Positions 23,218 to 31,750 of a DNA stretch of 64,000 nt are shown piece after piece. Where the stretch lies: positions 2,196,136 to 2,260,135 of the forward strand of contig CP129481.1 of assembly GCA_030583905.1 (NCBI GenBank), given 5' to 3'. The stretch's first letter is position 1, and every line of letters starts with the position of its first letter. The notes beneath the pieces were generated by a model that worked only from the letters and a program-made list of their open reading frames with translations, was not told the origin of the DNA and ran no database searches. Origin of the DNA: Anaerolineales bacterium. Its GTDB lineage: Bacteria; Chloroflexota; Anaerolineae; Anaerolineales; Villigracilaceae. Made by a program: the position numbers and the translations under genes.

Positions 23218-24792
23218 TTATTTGTTCACTCTCAATATATACATCGCATACGGACTCAAACTCTCGAACGGTTTGTAGGGGACGGCTTCGCCGCTTCTTC
23301 CTTGACCCTGTGCCTGCCCAGCCCCAAAGAGGGTTTCCACGCTGAAAGCGGATTTTTCCAGATCCGTGCCGTTGAGTTTGATGCCGTATTCCGAAATTTC
23401 CTTGTCTGTCAGGTTCGCCAGGATGAGAAATGTCCCGCTCCTGTCGCTCCGCAGGCTGACAAAGATACCAGAATTTCCTGTTTCCGGCAGGGCGATGTCA
23501 CCGGTTTGCAATGCTGTATGGTCTTTACGCAACTGAATGAGCATGCGGTAATGCTCCAGCAGGGAGTTGGAATCACCCTCTTGCGCTGCTACATTAACTT
23601 GCGTGTAGTCAATGTGGACGTCCCGCCAGGGAATTGCGGTGCTGAAGCCTGCAAATTCGTCCGCGCTCCACTGCATTGGCAGGCGGATGTCTTCGTCGGG
23701 TTTTTGTCCCTGCATGCCGATCTCTTCACCGTAGTAGATGTAGGGCGTACCCGGAGATGTCAGCATCAGGAACGATGCCATCTTTGCCTTGTTTACACTG
23801 CCATTGAGAACGGACATGACGCGGTTCTGGTCGTGATTGGTGAGGAAGATGGCAAAGTTGAAATCGGGCATGTCCATCAACGCGAATTTGATTGCGCTGT
23901 TGACGCCCGAATTCGCGCCGCCGTTCGCGCTGTTGACGAATCCGCTTGCCATCTCGAAGTTGAAGATGTGGTCCATTTTATCGCCGGTGTAGGCTTTGAC
24001 TACCGATGAACCCGCGTTGAACACTTCACCGATGGTATACGCATTCGGATTCTGCTTTTTATATGCCTCGTAAAATCCCTCCAGCCATGCGTAGGTGGCG
24101 GGTGTATTTTCGGTCTTGCCATCCTCTTCGATCAGATGTTTCACAGCGTCCACGCGGAAGCCGTCCACGCCGATCTCGTTCAGCCAGTAATCGGTCACGT
24201 TGAGCATGTCTTCGGTCACGGCGGGGTTGTTGTAGTTCAAGTCGGGCATACCGCCCCAGAACAGACCGAAATAATAACCTTGTTCCCCTTGGTGCCAGCC
24301 ATTGCCCTTATTTTCATCCTCCCAGACGTAGTAATCGCGGTATGGGGAGTTCGGGTTGCTGTTCGCTTCCACGAACCAGGGATGCTGGCTGGATGTGTGG
24401 TTGAGGACAAGGTCAATGATGATGCGGATGTCGCGTTTGTGAGCTTCTTCGAGCAGGGTCTTGAAATCGTCCATGGTGCCGTATTCGGGGTTGACGGCAT
24501 AATAATCGAGCACGTCATATCCATGGTAGGACGGTGATGGGTGGATGGGCATCAGCCAGATGGCGGTGATGCCGAGCGCTTCGAGATAGTCCAGCTTTTG
24601 GGTGATGCCGCTGAAATCGCCGATGCCGTCATTGTCCGTGTCGTAGAACGAGCGGACGAAGATCTCGTAGAAGACGGCGGTCCGCCACCAATGGGAATCC
24701 GCTGACTGGTTGGAACCAGCCAACGGCGCGGGAAGAGCGCAAGACGTCAGAAGAGATAAAAGCAGAAGCGTGAGAAATATCCGTTTAAGCAT
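23218..24792 (-). CDS. Surface lipoprotein GH13 alpha-amylase/alpha-glucosidase
   Basis: 524 residues with a type II signal peptide (lipobox LTSC, Cys18), so it is predicted to be anchored outside the membrane. Catalytic residues are intact: GFRVDAVKH with Asp215, TIGEVF with Glu256, and FLTNHDQNRV with Asp321. Region I is DLVLNHTSSQHPWF, which resembles oligosaccharide-active GH13 enzymes. It would trim starch or maltodextrin at the cell surface before uptake by the adjacent MalEFG importer. It is encoded 72 bp after malG, with a nested hairpin in the gap. Confidence 0.85.
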   Translation of the reverse strand: MLKRIFLTLLLLSLLTSCALPAPLAGSNQSADSHWWRTAVFYEIFVRSFYDTDNDGIGDFSGITQKLDYLEALGITAIWLMPIHPSPSYHGYDVLDYYAVNPEYGTMDDFKTLLEEAHKRDIRIIIDLVLNHTSSQHPWFVEANSNPNSPYRDYYVWEDENKGNGWHQGEQGYYFGLFWGGMPDLNYNNPAVTEDMLNVTDYWLNEIGVDGFRVDAVKHLIEEDGKTENTPATYAWLEGFYEAYKKQNPNAYTIGEVFNAGSSVVKAYTGDKMDHIFNFEMASGFVNSANGGANSGVNSAIKFALMDMPDFNFAIFLTNHDQNRVMSVLNGSVNKAKMASFLMLTSPGTPYIYYGEEIGMQGQKPDEDIRLPMQWSADEFAGFSTAIPWRDVHIDYTQVNVAAQEGDSNSLLEHYRMLIQLRKDHTALQTGDIALPETGNSGIFVSLRSDRSGTFLILANLTDKEISEYGIKLNGTDLEKSAFSVETLFGAGQAQGQGRSGEAVPYKPFESLSPYAMYILRVNK

Positions 24793-24809
24793 AAGTATCC
24801 GGGAGAAAA

Positions 24810-24846
24810 AATTTCCTCTCCCTTCGCTTTGAAGGAAGAGGAAATT
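24810..24846. repeat. Nested hairpin between malG and the lipoprotein amylase gene
   Basis: Outer arms AATTTCCTCT (24810-24819) and AGAGGAAATT (24837-24846) enclose inner CCTTC/GAAGG arms. No T-run on the minus strand, so it is probably a processing or stability element. Confidence 0.5.
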
Positions 24847-24864
24847 GGGATGTTGGTTGAAAGT

Positions 24865-25878
24865 CTAGCCTTTGACGCTTCCGCTGGTCAACCCGCCGAC
24901 GATGTGCTTTTGCAGACCAATGTACACAATGGCAACGGGAAGCGCAACAATGACCGCCATGGCGGCGAAGCGGTTCCACGGGATGCTGTTGGCGTATTGA
25001 CCGGTCATGTTGTAGAGTGTCATGGCGAGGGTGTAGTCTTTGGGCTGGGAGAGGAAAAGCCAGGTGAGCACGAATTCCTGCCAGTGACCGATGAAGCCAA
25101 GGAAGAAGGTGACGGCAAGTTGCGGGACAGCCAGCGGAAGCACGATCTTCCAGAAGGTCTGGTTGGCGTCCGCGCCGTCGATGGCGGCGGCTTCTTCGAG
25201 TTCGCGCGGGATGGTGTCGAGGTAGCCCTTGAGGTTCCACACGGCGAAGGGCAGGGCGGTGGCGGTCATGGCGATGCCGACACCGAGCAGCGAGTCGCGC
25301 AGGTTGAAGAGCAGCCTGCCCCGTTCGTCGCCCGCGCAGGCGAAGAGCGGCAGGATGGAGATTGCGCCGTCGCTGCATTCGGAAATGCGGAATTGGTTGA
25401 GCAACAGGTAAAGCGGCGTCGCCAGACCCACAGCGGGCATGAGCAGCGGAATGAACACCATGACCATCATCACTTCCCGCATTTTGAACTTGAAACGCGA
25501 GAAGGCGTATGCGGCAGTGACCGCAACGAAGAGGGCGACGACGCCCACTCCTACGGAGAGTTTGAAACTGTTGCCCAGAAGTTCAATGAAGGTGACGGGG
25601 TTGCCTGTGGGACGGTCCAACACCTGTTTGTAGGCGACGAAGGAGATCTCCTTCGGGAACAGGTCCAGCGAGGACGGGCGTGATGTCTGCGAACTGAAGG
25701 ACATCGTAACGATGTACATGATTGGGAACATCACGGTGGTCAGAATGAAGAGGCACAGGATCTGGAGCAGCAACTGGCGCCAGAGCGGCAGGTTACGTCC
25801 GCTGGTTTGCCCGGAGGTGTTCATATTCAGGAAGCGGACGATCGGATTTTTGCTTTTTGCAGGCGAGGCGGTTGTCAT
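24865..25878 (-). CDS. malG: Maltodextrin ABC transporter permease MalG
   Basis: 337 residues, six helices, with the EAA loop EEAAAIDGADANQTFWKIVLPL that docks on the ATPase. Inner-membrane permease partner of the MalF protein encoded 1 bp upstream. A Cys-containing loop of about 20 residues (ISECSDGAISILPLFACAGD) is inserted between the third and fourth helices, facing outside in standard topology. The two cysteines could form a disulfide. Sugar specificity is inferred from the surrounding amylase and binding-protein genes. Confidence 0.85.
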   Translation of the reverse strand: MTTASPAKSKNPIVRFLNMNTSGQTSGRNLPLWRQLLLQILCLFILTTVMFPIMYIVTMSFSSQTSRPSSLDLFPKEISFVAYKQVLDRPTGNPVTFIELLGNSFKLSVGVGVVALFVAVTAAYAFSRFKFKMREVMMVMVFIPLLMPAVGLATPLYLLLNQFRISECSDGAISILPLFACAGDERGRLLFNLRDSLLGVGIAMTATALPFAVWNLKGYLDTIPRELEEAAAIDGADANQTFWKIVLPLAVPQLAVTFFLGFIGHWQEFVLTWLFLSQPKDYTLAMTLYNMTGQYANSIPWNRFAAMAVIVALPVAIVYIGLQKHIVGGLTSGSVKG

Positions 25879-25879
25879 G

Positions 25880-26896
25880 TTAAGCCTCCTGATAGTTTTG
25901 GGTGGCGCGGGTGATGCGGTTCGTAATCAGGAACACGATCAACGCCACGATAAAGATGATGACCGCGAAGGCGGCGGCAACGCCGTACCAGCGCAGGTTG
26001 CGGACAAGGTTATAAGCAAAGGTGACAAGGAGTTCGGTCGAGCGTGCGGGACCACCTCCTGTCATGAAGAAGACGAAATTGAATAGATTGAACGTCAACG
26101 TAAAGCCGTAGACGGCGGCGGGGATCATGGCGGGACGCAGGAGCGGAACGGTGATATTCCAGAACTGCTGGTTGCCGGTTGCGCCGTCAATGGAGGCGGC
26201 TTCGTACAGGTCGCGCGGGATGCTTTGCAGTGCGCCTGTTGCAACGACGGACATGAAGGGCCAGCCGAGCCAGAAGTTGGCGATCATCATGGCATAGTAG
26301 GCGAGCGTCAGCGGTGCGCCCGGCAGGAAACCCGGGATGGGCGGTGTGTACTCATTCAGCCAGCGGATGCGTACCATCGCATCGGATTGTGTGAAGAAGC
26401 CGCTTAGTGCGGTCAGGAACTGGTTCATCGCACCGTATTGCTCGTCGAAGATGTTGCGCCAGACGGTTGCCACAACCAGCGGCGGGACGACCACCGGCAG
26501 GATGTAAACGGCGCGGTAGATGCGCTTCATCCAAAGACCTTCGGTATTGAGCAGTACCGCGATCAAGACACCGGTTGGCACGTGCAGGACGACATTGCTG
26601 ATCGCCCACCAGAAATTGAAGAGCAGTACCCTGAAGAAGTTGAAATTCTCCACCGGCAGGGCTCCGGTCAGGATGTCCGCATAGTTCTTGATACCGATAA
26701 ACCGCAGTTCGGGGGATTTCAACCCGAGCAGCAGATGGGTGGTGTCGAAATTGGTAAATGAAATAATGAACTGATAGACAAGCGGATAGAACGTGATGAC
26801 CCCCATGATCAGGAACGCAGGCAGCAGGTATAGGTAAGGCAGGATCGCGCGCTGCATTTTTGTGCGGCGGGAACTGGATCGTTTTGCAATTGCCAT
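25880..26896 (-). CDS. malF: Maltodextrin ABC transporter permease MalF
   Basis: 338 residues with an N-terminal basic stretch (KRSSSRRTK), about six helices and the EAA motif YEAASIDGATGNQQFWNITVPLL. Shorter than enterobacterial MalF because the large periplasmic P2 domain is absent, as is usual in Gram-positive and Chloroflexota-type sugar importers. The malE gene lies upstream, separated by a strong hairpin. Confidence 0.85.
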   Translation of the reverse strand: MAIAKRSSSRRTKMQRAILPYLYLLPAFLIMGVITFYPLVYQFIISFTNFDTTHLLLGLKSPELRFIGIKNYADILTGALPVENFNFFRVLLFNFWWAISNVVLHVPTGVLIAVLLNTEGLWMKRIYRAVYILPVVVPPLVVATVWRNIFDEQYGAMNQFLTALSGFFTQSDAMVRIRWLNEYTPPIPGFLPGAPLTLAYYAMMIANFWLGWPFMSVVATGALQSIPRDLYEAASIDGATGNQQFWNITVPLLRPAMIPAAVYGFTLTFNLFNFVFFMTGGGPARSTELLVTFAYNLVRNLRWYGVAAAFAVIIFIVALIVFLITNRITRATQNYQEA

Positions 26897-26929
26897 GTCT
26901 CTCTCCTGATAAGAAGAACGGATTTTAAT

Positions 26930-26962
26930 CGGGAGCGGACAAGAGTCCCTTGTCCGCTCCCG
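26930..26962. repeat. Perfect 14-bp hairpin between malE and malF
   Basis: CGGGAGCGGACAAG (26930-26943) pairs with CTTGTCCGCTCCCG (26949-26962), loop of 5 nt. Read in transcription direction no real T-run follows. It sits where other bacteria place malE-malF stability hairpins that raise binding-protein levels over permease levels. Confidence 0.7.
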
Positions 26963-26990
26963 GTTTTATTGCATTGACGCTTTACAGATG

Positions 26991-28172
26991 TTACTTGGTT
27001 GCGTTCTCGAACGCGCCGGATACCCATTCGGCAGGAGCGACGCCGGCTTCAAAGACCTGGTCGGTGCCGCAGAAGTTGCCCCAGTAGTTGCCGAGCGCTT
27101 CCACCTGCGGGCGGAAGTAGGCTGTGGCAAAGGCGTCGAGCAAGCCCTGGATGAGCGGGTCGGTCACATCAACAGTGATGTTGGCGGGAACGTGACCGGC
27201 TTCGTTCATCATCATGGTCTGCGAGGCGGCATTGGTCAGGTAGAGCGCCACGTCAACGGCGGCTTCGATGTTCTCACTGTTCGGGTTGAAGTAGAAACCG
27301 TCAACGCCGAGGAGCGGGTTGGCTGCGCCGCCGGGTCCGGAGGGGATCGGAGCAACGCCGAGGTTGTCGCCGAGCGCATTGCGGTAATCGCCCATTGCCC
27401 AGTTACCGTTCGTGATGGCGACCGTGGTGCCTTCCGTGAAGGGGGCGAGTCCATCGCTGTCGTTCTTGGGCCAGTTGTTGGCAACGGAGAGCGCGTACAG
27501 GTCATTCAGATAGGAGATCGATTCCGTCATCTTTGCCTGGTTGGCATCGCTGGTGACGAAGTTGAAGTCGTCGTCAAAGACCTGGGCGCCGAAGGCACCG
27601 TAGAAGCCCCAGTGGTGGTAGCAGCCGTAGCTGATCGAAACAGGCGTGCCGCTTTCCATCAGAGCCTTGAGTTCGTCGGTCGTGGCGGGAGGTGTGGGCA
27701 GCAGGGATTTGTTGTACCACAAGACCACAGCCTTGAGGGATTCAGGGATGCCATACATCTTGCCGTCGTACATCATGCCGCCCTGGGAGAGTTCGCTGTA
27801 ATCGCCGAGCTTGCCTTCCACAACGGAGGTGATATCGCGGATGGTGCCGGTGCGTGCCAGGTTGCCGAGTTCGTCATTGGGGGCAATGAACATGTCAGGA
27901 CCGCCGCCCGCGGCGACATCGGTGTTGTACTTGTTGAAGATGTCATTGAAGGGCACCTGCAGGACGTTGATCTTGTACTGCGGCAAATCCGTGGCAGCCT
28001 GTTCGAGGATCTTGGCGAGCACTTCTTCCTCAGCGGAACCGGTGCCATACGCATGCCAGAAGGTAACTTCGGTCACATCACCGGAGGTGGTTCCGCCACC
28101 GCCTCCACAGGCGGAGAGCGCAAGCGACGCAATGATCAGTGCGCTCAACAAAACGAGCAAGTTCTTTTTCAT
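26991..28172 (-). CDS. malE: Maltodextrin-binding lipoprotein MalE-like
   Basis: 393 residues. The signal peptide ends in LSAC with Cys22 as lipid anchor, followed by a Gly-rich linker. The mature domain has typical family 1 extracellular binding-protein text (EVTFWHAYGTGSAEEEVLAKILE, GPDMFIAPNDELGNLA, AITNGNWAMGDY, PLLGVDGFYFNPNSENIEAA). It delivers maltodextrin to MalFG. AAGGAG lies 9 nt before the ATG. The order malK-malE-malF-malG-amylase-amylase and the hairpins suggest one transcript with processing. The exact ligand length is not predictable. Confidence 0.8.
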   Translation of the reverse strand: MKKNLLVLLSALIIASLALSACGGGGGTTSGDVTEVTFWHAYGTGSAEEEVLAKILEQAATDLPQYKINVLQVPFNDIFNKYNTDVAAGGGPDMFIAPNDELGNLARTGTIRDITSVVEGKLGDYSELSQGGMMYDGKMYGIPESLKAVVLWYNKSLLPTPPATTDELKALMESGTPVSISYGCYHHWGFYGAFGAQVFDDDFNFVTSDANQAKMTESISYLNDLYALSVANNWPKNDSDGLAPFTEGTTVAITNGNWAMGDYRNALGDNLGVAPIPSGPGGAANPLLGVDGFYFNPNSENIEAAVDVALYLTNAASQTMMMNEAGHVPANITVDVTDPLIQGLLDAFATAYFRPQVEALGNYWGNFCGTDQVFEAGVAPAEWVSGAFENATK

Positions 28173-28275
28173 TCTCTTATACTCCTTGAAATAGTTGAAG
28201 AATCGTTCATACTTGGAAGTGGTGAAAATACTCGGCGTTTATTCTTTTAACAGACCACCTCCTTTCGCTTCAAGT

Positions 28276-29376
28276 TTATCGGATTGCTTCTTCAGTTGTG
28301 GCATCGAAGATATGGAATTTGTCCATATCGAAGATGACTTGCATGGTATCGCCGACGCGCGTCTTGGAGCGCGGGTCGACACGTCCCACATAGGTATTTT
28401 TTCCGCTGACGAGATACAGGAAAGTTTCGTTGCCCATCAACTCGGTCACATCCACCTTGGCGGAAACCCGCTCGCCATGGATGTTCGGCGGAGCGAACTC
28501 GGGATCGTGGATGTTCTCAGGGCGGATTCCAAAGACCACTTCCTTGCCGTCCAGATCCTTGTACGGTCCGGTAAGCGCATCGGGCACCTTGACCTGGAAA
28601 TCGTCGGTATCCACCGTCACTTTCCCGCCGCTGACGGAGAGTCTCGCGGGGAAGAAGTTCATGGCGGGCGAGCCGATGAAGCCGGCTACGAAGATATTAT
28701 TGGGTTTGTCGTAAAGGTTTTGGGGGGTGTCGAGCTGTTGGAGAATGCCTTTGTTGATCACGGCGATGCGGGTTGCCATGGTCATGGCTTCGGTCTGATC
28801 GTGGGTGACGTAGATGAAGGTGGTCTGCAGACGCTGATGGAGCTTGCTGATCTCGGCGCGCATCTGCACGCGCAGTTTGGCGTCAAGGTTCGAGAGCGGT
28901 TCATCGAACAGGAAGACCTTCGGCTCACGGACGATGGCGCGTCCAACCGCCACACGCTGACGCTGACCGCCTGAGAGTTGGCGCGGCTTGCGGGCTAGCA
29001 GATCGGTGATGCCCAGGATCTCCGCCGCCTCATCTACGCGGCGCTTGATCTCATCCTTCGGGGTCTTGCGCAGCTTCAAGCCGAACGCCATGTTGTCGTA
29101 CACCGAAAGATGCGGATACAACGCATACGACTGGAAGACCATGGCAATGTCGCGGTCTTTCGGCGCGACGTCGTTCACCACGCGGTCACCGATGGTGATC
29201 TCACCGTCAGTGATCTCTTCCAGTCCAGCCAACAGGCGCAGGGCGGTGGTTTTGCCGCAGCCTGATGGACCCACGAGCACAAGGAATTCCTTGTCCTCTA
29301 CGTGGATATTCATGCTCTTGATGATCTCCAGATCACCAAATCGTTTGATTACGTTCTTGTATGTTACGCTTGCCAT
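28276..29376 (-). CDS. malK: Sugar-importer ATPase MalK/MsmK/UgpC-type
   Basis: 366 residues: ABC ATPase domain with Walker A GPSGCGKTT, signature LSGGQRQR, Walker B VFLFDEPLSNLD and switch His in YVTHDQTEA, then a C-terminal TOBE/OB regulatory domain (from ~235; VFGIRPENIHD). Powers the MalFG permease. Such ATPases often serve several sugar importers. GGAGG precedes the ATG, and a TATAAT (29410-29415, minus strand) with an upstream half-operator suggests a promoter here. Confidence 0.85.
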   Translation of the reverse strand: MASVTYKNVIKRFGDLEIIKSMNIHVEDKEFLVLVGPSGCGKTTALRLLAGLEEITDGEITIGDRVVNDVAPKDRDIAMVFQSYALYPHLSVYDNMAFGLKLRKTPKDEIKRRVDEAAEILGITDLLARKPRQLSGGQRQRVAVGRAIVREPKVFLFDEPLSNLDAKLRVQMRAEISKLHQRLQTTFIYVTHDQTEAMTMATRIAVINKGILQQLDTPQNLYDKPNNIFVAGFIGSPAMNFFPARLSVSGGKVTVDTDDFQVKVPDALTGPYKDLDGKEVVFGIRPENIHDPEFAPPNIHGERVSAKVDVTELMGNETFLYLVSGKNTYVGRVDPRSKTRVGDTMQVIFDMDKFHIFDATTEEAIR

Positions 29377-29452
29377 GATAACCTCCAGTCTTAAGAATAT
29401 GGTGCTTTTATTATAACCATAAGGTTGATTTTGACCTATATTTTTTTAAGGG

Positions 29453-29478
29453 TAGTTTGTTGCCCGGGGAAACAAAAT
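29453..29478 (-). promoter_or_regulatory. Candidate ROK-repressor site upstream of malK
   Basis: TAGTTTGTTGCCC at 29453-29465 is identical over 13 bases to one half plus centre of the palindrome at the ROK regulator's own promoter (read on the minus strand there). The other half is weaker (GAAACAAAAT). It lies ~40 bp upstream of the putative malK -10. Confidence 0.45.
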
Positions 29479-29482
29479 CACA

Positions 29483-30463
29483 TTAAATCGCCATGGTTTT
29501 TCCGGTCTGTGCAGACTCGAGCAGCGCCAGAATGACGGCGGTGTTCGCGCGGCTGTCTGCCAGTGAGATGCGCGGCGGCGCGCCGTTCAAAACCGCGTCG
29601 CACATATCATCCACTTCTCCAATATAAAGTTCCTGTCCTTCAATGTTGAGCGTCTCGATTTCGTCTCCTCGTTTCAGATATAGTTCGGTCTTCAGACCGG
29701 GCTTGAAAGCTTGCGGGATGTTCAATACCGCCTCTGTTCCAACGATCTCGATATGACTGCGATAGGGCGATGTGAAACCGCTGTCGAATTGCGCGTGGAC
29801 TCCATTGTCGAACCGCATTTGCCCGAAGAACGCATCATCGCTTCCGCCCGGACCTTCAACCTGCCAGCCAAATACTTCAACCGGTTCCTCCCCGACGATC
29901 GTCCGCGCATAGGAAATGGGATAGCATCCCACATCCCAGAGACTGCCTCCGCCCATCTCCTTGATCTGACGGTAATTTCCCGCGCGCGTCAACGTGAATG
30001 TGAATGCGCCTTTGATGAGTTGGATCTTACCCAACGCCCCGCTGTCCACGAGTTCTTTTACTTTCAACGTCTGTGGATGGTGGCGATACATGAACGCCTC
30101 GGTGAGGATTTTCCCGGTCTCCTGCGCGGCGGCGACCATGGCGTCCACTTCTTCAAGTGAGAGCGCAAGCGGTTTTTCGCACAGGACGTGCTTGCCCGCC
30201 CGCAGGGCTTTGATCGTCCATTCGGCGTGCATGTTGTTGGGCAATGGATTGTAGATCACATCAATGTCCGGGTCGGTGAGCAGGTCGTCGTAACTGCCGT
30301 GTGTGCGGGGAATGTCCCATTCGCGGGCATAGGCTTCAGCGGAGGAAAGGCTCCTCGAAGCCACCGCCAGCAGGCGGGTCCGTTTTGAGGCGCGCAGGGG
30401 ATCGATCAAAGCGCGGTTGATATTCGCCGTCGAAAGCAATCCCCAATTAAGCTGGTTGTCCAT
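29483..30463 (-). CDS. Gfo/Idh/MocA-family oxidoreductase
   Basis: 326 residues with N-terminal Rossmann text (NWGLLSTANINRALIDPLRAS), the dinucleotide-site motif YNPLPNNMHAEWTIKALRAGKHVLCEKPLA containing the catalytic-site EKP Lys, and a C-terminal beta-sheet substrate domain (GGGSLWDVGCYPISYAR). These NAD(P)-dependent enzymes oxidise or reduce sugars and inositols. The 17-bp overlap with the MFS gene indicates coupling. Within the maltodextrin locus it may act on a sugar derived from the imported glycans. Substrate not predictable. Confidence 0.75.
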   Translation of the reverse strand: MDNQLNWGLLSTANINRALIDPLRASKRTRLLAVASRSLSSAEAYAREWDIPRTHGSYDDLLTDPDIDVIYNPLPNNMHAEWTIKALRAGKHVLCEKPLALSLEEVDAMVAAAQETGKILTEAFMYRHHPQTLKVKELVDSGALGKIQLIKGAFTFTLTRAGNYRQIKEMGGGSLWDVGCYPISYARTIVGEEPVEVFGWQVEGPGGSDDAFFGQMRFDNGVHAQFDSGFTSPYRSHIEIVGTEAVLNIPQAFKPGLKTELYLKRGDEIETLNIEGQELYIGEVDDMCDAVLNGAPPRISLADSRANTAVILALLESAQTGKTMAI

Positions 30464-31616
30464 CGTTTGTTCCTTTCATCAAAATGAATGCGGAGATGAC
30501 GAGCAGGATCGTGAAGATCACGCCGCCTGCAAAACCTATCTGTAATCCGAGCAGGTCGCTTGCCCATGCAATTACCCAGGGACCAAGCAGTCCGCCCATG
30601 CCTGCGAAAGTGAAAAGCATGCCGAGCACGGTGTTCGTGTTTTCAGTTTGGATCTCGGAGACCGTGGCAGTGAAGGTTGGGAAAATGATCGAGAAGAAAA
30701 AGCCCGTGATCGGAAGAAAAATGGACAGGTTTGTGAACGTCCCGATAATGATACAGATGAGGCTGGCAATGGAGGCGGTGACGATCGAACGCAGGTAGCC
30801 GAGCTTTTGGACGAAGAAACTGCCGATCAGGCGACCCAGCATGAGCAATCCGAAAAATAATGAAAGAGCGCCTGTGCTGGTCGTAACGTTTTCGCCGCGC
30901 ACGTCCTGAAGGAACGTGACCAGCCATGAGCCGATCCCAACTTCCGCGGCGACATAGAACATGAGCGCGGCATAGAACCACGGCAGGTAGCCTTTGAAGG
31001 CGAGTTTTGGGATCTGCCGAAAATCAAGGCTGTTTTGTTCCTGCACTTTCGGGAAGCGGATGAAAGAGAAGATCAGAACGAATGTGACGATGAGCAGGAT
31101 GTCCCAGCGGTAGATGACGCGCCAGGAAACGTTGAGGTTGAGCAGCCAACCGGCAAACAGCGGGGCAAGCATCGCGCCGAGACCGTGCAGGACCGCCATC
31201 AAGTTGAGGTACATCCCTTTGTTTCGCGGATGCGCCTGCACGATGGCGGCGTTTGCGCCGAGTTCGATGGCTCCCAGTCCCAGCCCGACAACGAACAGCG
31301 ATGCACCAAGCAGGAAGGCGGTCTGGGAGACGCTGTATCCGCCCACGCCCAGAATGAGCAGTCCGCCTGCCAGCATCAGGACAAGTTTCAGCCCGAAGCG
31401 GTCTGCCAGGATGCCTGTGACCAGCGTGGTGATCAAAAAACCGAGGTAAATCCCGAAAAAGATGTTTCCGCCTGTGCCGTAGCTGATGCCCATCTCGTCG
31501 ATCATGGCAGGCAGGGTGGGACCTTTGAGGTTATCTGTGAAACCGAACACGAAGAATGACAGGAAGCATCCTGCCGTGATGAGGAGGGTGGTGGTTTTGA
31601 GCGGTTGTTTCGTCAT
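30447..31616 (-). CDS. Major facilitator superfamily transporter, sugar-type
   Basis: 389 residues with twelve predicted helices and an MFS loop 2-3 pattern (GILADRFGLKLVLM). Loops suggest the FucP/glucose-type subgroup, but this is a weak assignment. It precedes the Gfo/Idh gene with overlap and follows the ROK regulator, so the three may form a sub-operon for a monosaccharide. The 134 bp before its start contain no obvious operator. Confidence 0.7.
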   Translation of the reverse strand: MTKQPLKTTTLLITAGCFLSFFVFGFTDNLKGPTLPAMIDEMGISYGTGGNIFFGIYLGFLITTLVTGILADRFGLKLVLMLAGGLLILGVGGYSVSQTAFLLGASLFVVGLGLGAIELGANAAIVQAHPRNKGMYLNLMAVLHGLGAMLAPLFAGWLLNLNVSWRVIYRWDILLIVTFVLIFSFIRFPKVQEQNSLDFRQIPKLAFKGYLPWFYAALMFYVAAEVGIGSWLVTFLQDVRGENVTTSTGALSLFFGLLMLGRLIGSFFVQKLGYLRSIVTASIASLICIIIGTFTNLSIFLPITGFFFSIIFPTFTATVSEIQTENTNTVLGMLFTFAGMGGLLGPWVIAWASDLLGLQIGFAGGVIFTILLVISAFILMKGTNDGQPA

Positions 31617-31750
31617 GAATGGGTTTTCCGAAGAATAGATTTTTTTTGTGATTTCAGGCTGTACTGCGATTCGCTCCGCCTGAGGAAGTTGTCATTTTTT
31701 TTGCCCACCTGAATATGCAGCTTGTGGGGAGGTCGTTCAATGTCCCCACG

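Noticed and set aside
26988..28250. 420-codon plus-strand frame opposite malE
   Set aside because: Antisense shadow of a well-supported binding-protein gene; Gly/Val-rich composition typical of reverse-frame translation.
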